From JAJRXG01 sp964470035 (GTDB lineage: Bacteria > Bacteroidota > Bacteroidia > Chitinophagales > Saprospiraceae), in the NCBI GenBank assembly GCA_964470035.1, contig CAYYBR010000001.1:10281-74280 (forward strand): a DNA stretch of 64,000 nt, read 5' to 3'. Of this stretch, positions 8,447 through 15,619 are shown piece after piece. The position numbers were made by a program, and so were the translations under genes. The notes beneath the pieces were generated by a model, which was not told where the DNA came from, made no database searches, and saw only the letters and a list, made by a program, of their open reading frames with translations. How positions within the stretch are numbered: position 1 is the stretch's first letter; the number at the start of each line of letters is the position of its first letter.

Positions 8447-9154
8447 ATGACATCCCTAAAACCAACCGAGGCTAGTGCGCTGTTAAGACAGTTCATTAGG
8501 TCAGTTCCTTTTCTAAGGCTAGCGAAGGAAGAAGAATTAGCATATCTCTGTAGACACTCTGAATATCTCGATATGAGAAGGTTCGAAGTGGTGTACCACA
8601 AAGATGAACCAAGTGATAGTATATTCCATGTTTGTGCAGGTATGATTAAGATCAGCGCTCATCAAAGTATGGGTAAGGAGGTCATAAGAACCATATCGCA
8701 TGCGGGAATGATATTTGGTGAGGGCAGCTTATCTGGAGAAAAGACCAGATCGGCTATGGCTCAATCTCTAGATCGCAAGACTACAGTTATCAAGATGGAG
8801 TCTGAAGCGATTAGGAAAATAATGGAGCAAAATGCCCAAGTTGCTATGGCTCTGTTTGATTTAGTCGGTATCAGACTACGACGAAACCAGTTAAGGTTAG
8901 AGTCGGTTATCGTAGAAGACGCTCGGACAAGAATACTCAACTTCTTGAAAGAGAATGCAGAAATCTATGGTAACAAAGTAGGTATCAACGAACTCTTACT
9001 AAAGCACAATTATACACAACAAGATATAGCAGACTTCACTGGTACTTCCAGACAGACAGTCACGACTATACTTAATGATCTTAAAAGATCTAACATTATC
9101 AGTATGAATAGAAGAAGAATACTGATACGAGATGCCTCAGTATTAGGTATCTAA
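8447..9154 (+). CDS. Crp/Fnr family transcriptional regulator
   Basis: The start was set at ATG 8447 (235 residues); a TTG at 8405 would add 14 unlikely residues. Residues about 20-125 form a cyclic-nucleotide-binding beta barrel (GMIKISAHQSMGKEVI, GMIFGEGSLSGEKTRSAMA). Residues about 130-160 are the long dimerisation helix. Residues 165-230 are a winged helix-turn-helix (YTQQDIADFTGTSRQTVTTILNDL). There is no N-terminal cysteine cluster, so an Fnr-type iron-sulfur oxygen sensor is unlikely. The effector and regulon are unknown. It is followed by a strong bidirectional terminator. Confidence 0.9.
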   Translation: MTSLKPTEASALLRQFIRSVPFLRLAKEEELAYLCRHSEYLDMRRFEVVYHKDEPSDSIFHVCAGMIKISAHQSMGKEVIRTISHAGMIFGEGSLSGEKTRSAMAQSLDRKTTVIKMESEAIRKIMEQNAQVAMALFDLVGIRLRRNQLRLESVIVEDARTRILNFLKENAEIYGNKVGINELLLKHNYTQQDIADFTGTSRQTVTTILNDLKRSNIISMNRRRILIRDASVLGI

Positions 9155-9195
9155 CAATTTTGGAGTTTCTAGTTTTTTGAAAGAATTATTATAAA

Positions 9196-9232
9196 GAAGC
9201 CCTTCCGTCGTCAAGATGGAAAGGGCTTCTCT
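9196..9232. terminator. Bidirectional terminator between convergent genes
   Basis: AGAAGCCCTTCC pairs with GGAAAGGGCTTCT (one bulged A) around an 11-nt loop. It sits between the Crp/Fnr gene and the convergent small DNA-binding gene and can serve both. Confidence 0.8.
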
Positions 9233-9237
9233 ACTTA

Positions 9238-9483
9238 TTAGTTTTCCTGATTCAAGATTTTCATTGCTAGTTTCAGGATTCTTTCGTCCTCTAGTTTGAC
9301 GATACCTCCTGAAGGGCCTGGTTCGCGATGAAGGCCGACTACATCGCCATCGCGATATTTTTGCGCCCCGAAGTAATTCCTAACAGTTTGTTCATTTAAC
9401 TCGAGTTCGCTTGCTATACGAGCGATACTTCCAGTTGGTAGTTTGTGTTTGATGCTGCGGAGTTCCGTGTAGGTAATATTCAT
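9238..9483 (-). CDS. Small helix-turn-helix DNA-binding protein
   Basis: This 81-residue protein matches a small conserved Bacteroidota family. It has an N-terminal ITYTELRSIKHKLPTGS followed by a helix-turn-helix (RIASELELNEQTVRNYFGA), then a glycine/proline-rich beta segment (GLHREPGPSGGIV) and a C-terminal helix LKLAMKIL. It probably binds DNA; its targets are not known. The ATG at 9483 is the only good start. It ends next to a bidirectional terminator. A terminator-like hairpin lies 125 nt upstream of its start on the same strand and might act as an attenuator. Confidence 0.75.
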   Translation of the reverse strand: MNITYTELRSIKHKLPTGSIARIASELELNEQTVRNYFGAQKYRDGDVVGLHREPGPSGGIVKLEDERILKLAMKILNQEN

Positions 9484-9608
9484 ATAAGTTGGATTTAAAT
9501 GAGTTACTGTAAGTTACAGATTATATGTGAAATTTAAGAATAAGGCTAATTAAATTTCGACTGTCAATTAGATAGAGTAATTATAGAGAAGAGAGGAACT
9601 TTAGAGGC

Positions 9609-9642
9609 AAAAAAAATGCCCGAATAACTATATATCCGGGCA
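9609..9642 (-). terminator. Minus-strand terminator-like hairpin without an obvious gene
   Basis: On the minus strand, TGCCCGGATA pairs with TATTCGGGCA (one mismatch, 6-nt loop) and is followed by a run of eight T. No minus-strand CDS lies immediately upstream, so it may end a short untranslated RNA or act as an attenuator for the gene starting at 9483. Confidence 0.6.
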
Positions 9643-9745
9643 CTACTCATTTAATAACCAAAACTCACTTTATACATTCAAAAAATGTGCCAAGTATTAT
9701 GTACCACTATACAAGGAGTCGATGATACTTATATAAGTTTGTGGG

Positions 9746-10456
9746 ATGATTCTTTATGAGGACAACCATTTGCTCGCTGTATACAAACCAGCGGGCATCT
9801 TGGTACAAGGTGATAAGACTGGAGATCAAACTATACTTGACTACTATAAGGACTACATCAAGACTACATATGATAAGCCTGGTGCCGTATACCTTCATGC
9901 AGCTCATCGACTAGATCGACCAGTAAGTGGCTGTCTTATCTTATGTAAAACATCAAAAGCGCTGTCTAGAGTGACAACTGCTTTTAGAGAAGGGGAGGTC
10001 AAAAAGATGTATCACGCTTTAACTTCTGTGAGAAGTACGCATCCAGAGGGGCTCATCACTCATAACTTGAGGAAAGATTCCACTAAAAACAGATCTTCTA
10101 TTGTTAAAAAAGGTGTCAAAGGAGCTAAGGAAGCGAAGTTGACCTTTCAATTGTCTGGGGCTTGGAGAGAAAAATACCTATATCGTATACATCCTATGAC
10201 TGGTCGGAGTCATCAGATCAGAGTGCAGTTATCATCCATCGGAAGTCCTATCATAGGAGATCGAAAGTATGGTGGATTACCTATAGAAGACCCTAGTTTC
10301 ATATATCTACACTGCACAGGCATGGGACTTGAGCATCCAGTCAAAAAGCAACCCATCTTTATCTCTATACCGCCGGCCGAAGAACTTTTGTGGGCTGAAG
10401 CCAGAGATTTTATCATGAAAGACCTGCAGAATATGCAATCCGATATAATGCGTTAG
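9746..10456 (+). CDS. RluA-family RNA pseudouridine synthase
   Basis: This 236-residue enzyme carries the RluA catalytic motif HRLDRPVSG with Asp57 as the predicted nucleophile, the N-terminal YEDNHLLAVYKPAG motif, and the C-terminal RTH-type segment (MTGRSHQIRVQL and IIGDRKYGG). It would isomerise uridine to pseudouridine in rRNA or tRNA. There is no S4 domain at the N terminus and the length is that of short RluA-type proteins, so the exact target base cannot be assigned. The gene stands alone before the SRP RNA. Confidence 0.9.
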   Translation: MILYEDNHLLAVYKPAGILVQGDKTGDQTILDYYKDYIKTTYDKPGAVYLHAAHRLDRPVSGCLILCKTSKALSRVTTAFREGEVKKMYHALTSVRSTHPEGLITHNLRKDSTKNRSSIVKKGVKGAKEAKLTFQLSGAWREKYLYRIHPMTGRSHQIRVQLSSIGSPIIGDRKYGGLPIEDPSFIYLHCTGMGLEHPVKKQPIFISIPPAEELLWAEARDFIMKDLQNMQSDIMR

Positions 10457-10464
10457 CCTATTAC

Positions 10465-10494
10465 TTTGTGTTTTTAGAAGATAGTATACCTTTG
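10465..10494 (+). promoter_or_regulatory. Promoter of the SRP RNA
   Basis: TTTG at 10465-10468, an 18-nt spacer and TACCTTTG at 10487-10494 match the Bacteroidota -33/-7 promoter. The mature RNA begins 6 nt downstream, at about 10500, which calibrates the other promoter calls in this window. Confidence 0.8.
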
Positions 10495-10499
10495 CGGTC

Positions 10500-10592
10500 G
10501 GTGAGGATCGTACAGCCAGCTCCCTTTGAATTCCCCCAGGGTGGAAACGCAGCAAGGGTAGGAGGTTGTAGCGGTTTGGTATGACTCCTCAC
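10500..10592 (+). ncRNA. ffs: Signal recognition particle RNA, small bacterial type (4.5S)
   Basis: The terminal arms GGTGAGG and CCTCAC pair to close a long hairpin. The apical part carries the conserved SRP domain IV features: a GGAAAC tetraloop region, AGCAAGG and the opposite CCCCCAGG internal loop. The RNA binds Ffh to target membrane and secreted proteins. A T-rich tract (TTTTCTTTTTT) follows the stem and serves as terminator. Confidence 0.93.
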
Positions 10593-10737
10593 TTTTCTTT
10601 TTTAGATAGCCTAAGAGCATATCATCGAGCATTATCACCTAACCTCCTTAGAGCGTCGTACTGAGTGCGCATCAGTAAAACCTGATCAGGTTATCTTATT
10701 TGAATACACGTCTATAATCATCTAAAATCATAGAATA

Positions 10738-11394
10738 ATGAAGTTTTTCATAGATACTGCATCTATAGATCAGATCAAAGAAGCCAAAGATCTTGGTATA
10801 CTGGATGGTGTCACCACTAATCCATCATTGATGGCTAAAGAAGGCATCACAGGAGATAGTAATATAAAAGATCACTACGCTAAGATCTGTGACGTAGTTG
10901 ATGGGGATGTTAGCGCAGAGGTGATCGCTACAGACTTTGAGGGCATCGTGTCAGAGGGTAAAGAGTTAGCTAAAATCGCTCCTAACATCGTTGTTAAAGT
11001 ACCTATGATAAAAGATGGGATAAAAGCCATAAGGTGGTTTAGCGATAATGATATCAGGACGAATTGTACGCTAGTTTTTTCTGCAGGTCAAGCTATCCTG
11101 GCTGCCAAAGCAGGAGCAAGCTATATCTCTCCCTTTATAGGTCGTATCGACGATACTACTTGGGATGGTATACAATTGATCAGAGAGATAGCCGAGATGT
11201 ATGCTATACAAGGCTACGAAACTGAGATACTTGCCGCGTCGATCAGGAATTCTAAGCATATCGTTCAGTCAGCTTTGGCAGGTGCGGATATAGTTACGTG
11301 TCCTCTCAAGGCGATCATAGGATTGTTGAATCATCCGCTCACTGATATTGGACTAGCCAAGTTTTTGGCAGACCATAAAAAATCTCATTCATAG
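10738..11394 (+). CDS. fsa: Fructose-6-phosphate aldolase / transaldolase, TalC-MipB type
   Basis: This 218-residue enzyme starts with the family hallmark MKFFIDTASI and contains TTNPS (residues 26-30) and the Schiff-base lysine Lys87 in VVKVPM. Its length matches the short (type 3B) transaldolase/Fsa group rather than the roughly 320-residue TalB group. It would transfer a dihydroxyacetone unit in the non-oxidative pentose phosphate pathway, or cleave fructose 6-phosphate; sequence alone does not separate these. It is followed one base later by an ArsC-like gene, suggesting co-transcription with it and hemF. Confidence 0.9.
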   Translation: MKFFIDTASIDQIKEAKDLGILDGVTTNPSLMAKEGITGDSNIKDHYAKICDVVDGDVSAEVIATDFEGIVSEGKELAKIAPNIVVKVPMIKDGIKAIRWFSDNDIRTNCTLVFSAGQAILAAKAGASYISPFIGRIDDTTWDGIQLIREIAEMYAIQGYETEILAASIRNSKHIVQSALAGADIVTCPLKAIIGLLNHPLTDIGLAKFLADHKKSHS

Positions 11395-11395
11395 G

Positions 11396-11749
11396 ATGAA
11401 AAAGGTCTACTATCTATCTACCTGTGATACTTGTAAGAGGATTATGCAGGAGGTAAGTGATCTTGATAGTTGGGAGCAAGTAGACATCAAGAAGAATAAT
11501 ATCACTGCCCAGGATCTTGATAAAATCGCATCTCTCAGTGGAGGGTATGAAGCTGTCTTTAGCAAGAGATCAAGAAAGTACCGAGCTCAAAATCTTCATG
11601 AGAGAACTTTAGAAGAAAAGGACTTTAGGCAACTCATCCTCGACGAATACACTTTTCTAAAGCGACCAGTATGGATCGCTGGTGATCAAGTCTTTGTGGG
11701 CAACAGCAAAAAAGTGGTCTCTGACCTGCTAGAGCACTATGGATCATAA
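11396..11749 (+). CDS. ArsC/Spx-family thioredoxin-fold protein
   Basis: This 117-residue protein has a thioredoxin-like fold with a redox motif Cys10-Asp-Thr-Cys13 at the end of the first strand, FLKRPVW near the C terminus (the conserved Arg-Pro segment of the ArsC family), and a final helix. ArsC/Spx/YffB proteins include glutathione- or thioredoxin-linked arsenate reductases and redox-sensitive regulators. No arsenic-resistance genes are nearby, so a general thiol role is at least as likely. The last 11 bases overlap the start of hemF. Confidence 0.85.
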   Translation: MKKVYYLSTCDTCKRIMQEVSDLDSWEQVDIKKNNITAQDLDKIASLSGGYEAVFSKRSRKYRAQNLHERTLEEKDFRQLILDEYTFLKRPVWIAGDQVFVGNSKKVVSDLLEHYGS

Positions 11750-12668
11750 TGCAGATCGACAAACTATCTTTTCGTGGATGCAGCATCTGCAGGATAGTAT
11801 ATGTGAGGGATTAGAAGAGCTGGATGGTGAAGGAAAGTTTATCGAAGACGTGTGGCAAAGAGAGGAAGGTGGAGGAGGTAGATCTCGAGTCATACAAGGA
11901 AAGCACATAGAGAAGGGAGGCGTTATGTGGTCGGGTATCGAAGGTATGATGCCTGAGAAAATAGCATCTGGACTAGGTATATCTCCAGTAGAATTTCATG
12001 CAACTGGCGTGTCTATAGTTCTTCATCCTAAGAATCCTTGGGTTCCTATCATCCATATGAATGTACGATACTTTGAAACTGCCCAAGGTCTTTGGTGGTT
12101 TGGAGGTGGCATCGATGTGACCCCACACTATATCAATGAAGATGAAGCTCAGGTCTTTCATATGACATTGAAGAGTGCCTGCGATCAACTTGGCCCTGAT
12201 ATATATGAAGAGTATAAGACTTGGGCTGACAACTACTTCTACATACCTCACAGGCAAGAAACTAGGGGCATAGGAGGTATCTTTTATGATCGACTCAATG
12301 ATGAAAAAGGATACAGTAAAAAAGAGTGCTGGTCATTTACGAAAGTGTTAGGGTCCTCTTTTTTGGATTGCTATCGACCGTTATACCTTTCTAATTATAA
12401 CAGGCCTTATCAAGAAGAGCACCAGAACTGGCAGAAGGTAAGGCGTGGACGATATGTAGAGTTTAATTTGGTGTATGATAGAGGGACAAAGTTTGGACTG
12501 CAGACCAATGGTCGTATAGAATCCATCCTCATGTCGATGCCACCACAAGCAGACTGGTTATATAATTTTCAACCGGCGGACGGAAGCCCAGAAAGTAGGA
12601 CGCAAGAAAAACTAAAGAAGGGTATCGACTGGATTACGGACAAAGCAGCATCACAGGATCTGTCGTAA
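11739..12668 (+). CDS. hemF: Oxygen-dependent coproporphyrinogen-III oxidase
   Basis: This 309-residue protein matches HemF throughout: GGGRSRVIQGK and EKGGVMWSGI, HMNVRYFE, the substrate-site segment WWFGGGIDVTPHY, RGIGGIFYDRLN, and the C-terminal GRYVEFNLVYDRGTKFGL. It converts coproporphyrinogen III to protoporphyrinogen IX using O2, a late step of heme synthesis in the cytosol, which implies aerobic growth. It overlaps the ArsC-like gene by 11 bases. Its 3' end overlaps a convergent lipoprotein gene by 35 bases. Confidence 0.96.
   Translation: MDHNADRQTIFSWMQHLQDSICEGLEELDGEGKFIEDVWQREEGGGGRSRVIQGKHIEKGGVMWSGIEGMMPEKIASGLGISPVEFHATGVSIVLHPKNPWVPIIHMNVRYFETAQGLWWFGGGIDVTPHYINEDEAQVFHMTLKSACDQLGPDIYEEYKTWADNYFYIPHRQETRGIGGIFYDRLNDEKGYSKKECWSFTKVLGSSFLDCYRPLYLSNYNRPYQEEHQNWQKVRRGRYVEFNLVYDRGTKFGLQTNGRIESILMSMPPQADWLYNFQPADGSPESRTQEKLKKGIDWITDKAASQDLS
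12335..12347 (-). repeat. Dispersed 13-mer CACTTTCGTAAAT, copy 2
   Basis: Exact copy on the minus strand inside hemF, read on the coding strand as Phe-Thr-Lys-Val. Confidence 0.85.
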
Positions 12669-13158
12669 CTACATTACTGCGATTACCACGCCCATCGACT
12701 ATGAAGATCTCATAGGGAAATATATTAAAAGTATCCTGACCAGTTGTACAAGGGTCTAATATCTCAAAAAGACAACAAGTAGCCGGGATCGTCAGATCGA
12801 GCTGACCTCGTTGACCTCCTGAGAGTTCATCTGGAAATGAAGGGAATGATGCTTGATCTTCATCTCCTGTGCGAGTATCTATTGTAACAATATTATCAGG
12901 TATGTTTCCACTACTCAAGCCTTCTATATCACCATCTATATCCTCAAAGTTCAGTCTGACTACTATGCTATCACTGCCGATACCTTCACCTTGAAAAAAG
13001 GCAGGTTTGTTTAAGGTCACATAAGTTAGGGTTGGGGCATTATTACCATCACCTGTATCAGCTCCACACCCACATAAGACCACTAAGATGACTATACTTG
13101 CAGCAGCCCAAGTGGCAATATCATGACTAGCACTTCTGATCGCTCTCATATCTTGCAA
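12634..13158 (-). CDS. Hypothetical lipoprotein
   Basis: I recognise no family. The 174-residue product has a signal sequence with a long hydrophobic core (IVILVVLCGC), whose cysteine would be lipidated. The mature part is acidic, beta-rich and cysteine-containing (TCCLF, ILDPCTTG), with an Asp-Gly-Asp-Ile segment, FEDIDGDIEG, suggestive of calcium binding. It overlaps the end of hemF by 35 bases and, at its 5' end, the start of the divergent LuxE-like gene by 36 bases. No in-frame start removes the 5' overlap while keeping the signal peptide. Confidence 0.65.
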   Translation of the reverse strand: MQDMRAIRSASHDIATWAAASIVILVVLCGCGADTGDGNNAPTLTYVTLNKPAFFQGEGIGSDSIVVRLNFEDIDGDIEGLSSGNIPDNIVTIDTRTGDEDQASFPSFPDELSGGQRGQLDLTIPATCCLFEILDPCTTGQDTFNIFPYEIFIVDGRGNRSNVVTTDPVMLLCP

Positions 13159-14118
13159 TATATCTCTGATGAAAGTCTTTCGTTTGAAGACAAGGCCCTG
13201 AAGTTATACAATTATCACATCAGACATAACCCACACTATAGTTCCTTTGTCTCCTACGTAAGGTATAACGAATTTACACCCAAAACTGTTAGAGAGATCC
13301 CCTTTTTTCCGATTCAACTTTTTAAAAGTGTAGATATCAGAGCTGGCAGTTGGAAGCAAGAAGCTACTTTCTTCTCTAGTGGCACAACTGCAGCCACGAG
13401 GAGTAAGCACCACGTCAGGAGTCTATCGGACTACACTGCTAATACTAGATACATCTGGACGCAGACTTTTTCATCCGTCGAGGAGTATTCTTTTCTTTCC
13501 TTACTTCCTAACTACCATGCAAATCCTTCATCTTCTTTGCTCTGTATGGTAGAGGACTTTATGCTGAGAGGTGCGCTCAAGCGCACGCATTACTACCTTG
13601 ATGACCTAAGTGCGCTACATCAACACCTACATACTCTTGATAGCGCAGGTCATAAGGTGGTACTCTTTGGGGTGAGCTTTGCCCTGCTTGATTATATAGA
13701 TCAGTACAGTCACACTTTCGTAAATACTCCAATCGTGATAGAAACGGGAGGCATGAAAAAAAATCGACGTGAGATTACTAGAGAAGAATTACATCATCAG
13801 TTGAAACAAAAGTTTGAAGGAGCCCACATCATCTCAGAATACGGAATGACTGAGTGTATGTCTCAACTATATTGTAAGGATGGAAAGAACTTCGAGCTCA
13901 ATGATCGTATGCAAGTTTTCATCACTGATGCTTCAGACCCACTAACTATCCTTCCTCAAGGTGAAAGGGGCAGGATATGTCTCATAGATCTGGCTAACAT
14001 AGATACTATGCCATTTATAGCAACTGATGATCTCGGCATCTTACACGATACAGGAGTTGAGATACTTGGTAGACTGGATGCTTCTGACCTGAGGGGCTGT
14101 AATTATCTCATCGGATAA
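13123..14118 (+). CDS. LuxE/PaaK-family acyl-protein synthetase
   Basis: This 331-residue protein belongs to the LuxE branch of the adenylate-forming superfamily: a PFFPIQLFKS segment, the phosphate-binding FFSSGTTAATRSKH at residues about 86-99, and SEYGMTECMSQLY near the adenylation site. LuxE activates fatty acids as acyl-AMP and transfers them to a cysteine. No luxC, luxD or luciferase genes are present, so it does not act in bioluminescence. Such orphan LuxE genes are common in Bacteroidota, where the acceptor is unknown. The start overlaps the divergent lipoprotein gene. Confidence 0.8.
   Translation: MTSTSDRSHILQYISDESLSFEDKALKLYNYHIRHNPHYSSFVSYVRYNEFTPKTVREIPFFPIQLFKSVDIRAGSWKQEATFFSSGTTAATRSKHHVRSLSDYTANTRYIWTQTFSSVEEYSFLSLLPNYHANPSSSLLCMVEDFMLRGALKRTHYYLDDLSALHQHLHTLDSAGHKVVLFGVSFALLDYIDQYSHTFVNTPIVIETGGMKKNRREITREELHHQLKQKFEGAHIISEYGMTECMSQLYCKDGKNFELNDRMQVFITDASDPLTILPQGERGRICLIDLANIDTMPFIATDDLGILHDTGVEILGRLDASDLRGCNYLIG
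13713..13725 (+). repeat. Dispersed 13-mer CACTTTCGTAAAT, copy 3
   Basis: Exact copy inside the LuxE-like gene, read as Thr-Phe-Val-Asn. Confidence 0.85.
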
Positions 14119-14138
14119 ATACATAGCAGACGGACAGA

Positions 14139-14660
14139 TTAGCGGAAAAAATCTTGTCTTATTTCATCAAGATCCCAGTGCAAATCAGGGATTAGTTGAG
14201 CTCTCGTCAGTATCCGGTCGGTCCTCTCTTCATAATCGCTATACATCTCTTCTTGAGCGATCAGTTGAGCCGCTAACTTATATACTGATGTGATATGGTT
14301 GGCCAGGGTCTGAGAGTAAAAGCCATACTTAGCTATGAAGACCATGGCTTGCTCGATATCAAAGAGATACAAGTCTATCAGCTCATGCTTGAAGACTGCG
14401 GTCTGTTTCATCTTCCGAAGTATGGCATTGATCTTCTGTATGCGAGGACGGCGTGGACGGCGGTACGACTTTGTTGCATACTTAGCAGTTATGTCAGCCT
14501 TAGCTTTGTCGTATAGTCGCTTGCGATCAGTTTCTGACCCTAGCTCCATGGCATAGTGCGTCTTCACTTCCTTGATCTTATCATATAGATCAAATAGCTC
14601 ATGACGTAACTCTTCTATATTGAGTTCAGCTAGGTGTTTTTTGAACTTTGCTTTTGACAC
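14139..14660 (-). CDS. DUF6155 family protein
   Basis: This 173-residue, highly charged, helical protein begins MSKAKFKKHLAELNIEELRH, the DUF6155 pattern in which a lysine-rich N terminus is followed by a Leu-Tyr-Asp helix and a YATKSYRRPRRPR basic stretch. It has no signal peptide or membrane segment. The function of the family is unknown; the basic centre could contact nucleic acid. It converges with the LuxE-like gene (20-nt gap) and is divergent from the DUF1801 gene. Confidence 0.75.
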   Translation of the reverse strand: MSKAKFKKHLAELNIEELRHELFDLYDKIKEVKTHYAMELGSETDRKRLYDKAKADITAKYATKSYRRPRRPRIQKINAILRKMKQTAVFKHELIDLYLFDIEQAMVFIAKYGFYSQTLANHITSVYKLAAQLIAQEEMYSDYEERTDRILTRAQLIPDLHWDLDEIRQDFFR

Positions 14661-14733
14661 TCCGTGTTATCTCGCTAGAAATACTAAGATAATCATGGTA
14701 ATCTGTAACTTGATGATATAACTAGAAATCCAG

Positions 14734-15159
14734 ATGAAGATCCATACGAATCCTTCGGTTACCGAAAAGTTCAAATCGTACAAACCTGAAATAAGAAGGT
14801 CACTAAAACATCTCAGGAAGTTGATTATCGAAGAAGCCAAAAGTCTAGATCACATCGATAGTATAGAAGAAACACTGAAGTGGGGAGAGCCCAGCTATCT
14901 TGTTAAGAAGGGTAGTACTATCAGAATAGATTGGAAGACAAAGACACCAGATCAGTATGCGATATACTTTAAGTGTACCAGCAAGCTCGTGAGCACCTTT
15001 CAAAAAGTATATGGTGATACATTCGATTATGAAAAGACTAGAGCACTCATTTTTAATGTAGGGCAAGAAGATATACCAGAAGAAGAACTAAGGGCGTGTA
15101 TAAGGACGGCGCTTTCTTATCATCTAGTAAAAGAACTTGATCAACTTGGGATGAAATAA
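14734..15159 (+). CDS. DUF1801 (YdhG-like) family protein
   Basis: This 141-residue cytosolic protein shows the DUF1801 pattern: helical LRKLIIEEAKSLDHIDSIEE, the conserved Leu-Lys-Trp-Gly-Glu-Pro-Ser-Tyr motif, the strand YAIYFKCTSKLV, and a C-terminal helical end. The biochemical function of the family is unknown. It stands alone with no operon partners. Confidence 0.8.
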   Translation: MKIHTNPSVTEKFKSYKPEIRRSLKHLRKLIIEEAKSLDHIDSIEETLKWGEPSYLVKKGSTIRIDWKTKTPDQYAIYFKCTSKLVSTFQKVYGDTFDYEKTRALIFNVGQEDIPEEELRACIRTALSYHLVKELDQLGMK

Positions 15160-15217
15160 CATCAACGAACTCTTTCTAAGACCATTGAACAGAGCGTGAT
15201 GAGTCTGTGACTGATGA

Positions 15218-15436
15218 CTACCTCATCAAGATAGATATCAGGTAGGCTAGCAGAAATCCTGCTATAAGTCCCCCTGGGATATCTGCATTTGTCATTTCAT
15301 ATCCGAAGAAAAATTGCGCTATAAGAAGTATCAGAGCTAGTGAAATCCAAACTCCGATAGCTAGCTTAATTATCAGCTCAGTATGAATTGGAAACTTCAA
15401 TCCAAATAGTTCAAAGTACTTTTCTTCTTCTTCCTC
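15218..15436 (-). CDS. Small two-helix membrane protein
   Basis: Starting at the ATG ending at 15436 gives 72 residues: an acidic N terminus (MEEEEEKYFELFG), a first membrane helix (LIIKLAIGVWISLALILLI), a short polar loop and a second helix (LIAGFLLAYLISIL). An upstream start at 15496 would add 20 cysteine-rich residues that do not look like a membrane protein N terminus. No family is recognised. It is divergent from smc. Confidence 0.5.
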   Translation of the reverse strand, partial: EEEEEKYFELFGLKFPIHTELIIKLAIGVWISLALILLIAQFFFGYEMTNADIPGGLIAGFLLAYLISILMR

Positions 15437-15515
15437 CATAATTAGGCATCTCTTATAACAACACTCAATGATAACATTTATGCAGACATCTTCCAAATGT
15501 CTAGTGAGCTAATAT

Positions 15516-15528
15516 ATTTACGAAAGTG
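15516..15528 (-). repeat. Dispersed 13-mer CACTTTCGTAAAT, copy 4
   Basis: Exact intergenic copy on the minus strand, between the small membrane gene and smc. Confidence 0.85.
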
Positions 15529-15607
15529 AATGTAACCGGCTGATTAATAGCGCTTTGTGTATCTAGGAAAAACAACTTCAAAGTCATCAACTCTTGATGT
15601 ATAAGTA

Positions 15608-15615
15608 TATATTTG
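15608..15615 (+). promoter_or_regulatory. Putative -7 element immediately before smc
   Basis: TATATTTG fits TAnnTTTG and ends four bases before the smc ATG at 15620. If used, transcription would begin at about the start codon, giving a leaderless mRNA. No clear -33 box is seen. Confidence 0.35.
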
Positions 15616-15619
15616 CGCG

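Noticed and set aside
14295..14556. Two plus-strand open frames inside the DUF6155 gene
   Set aside because: They are antisense shadows without domain features or start signals.
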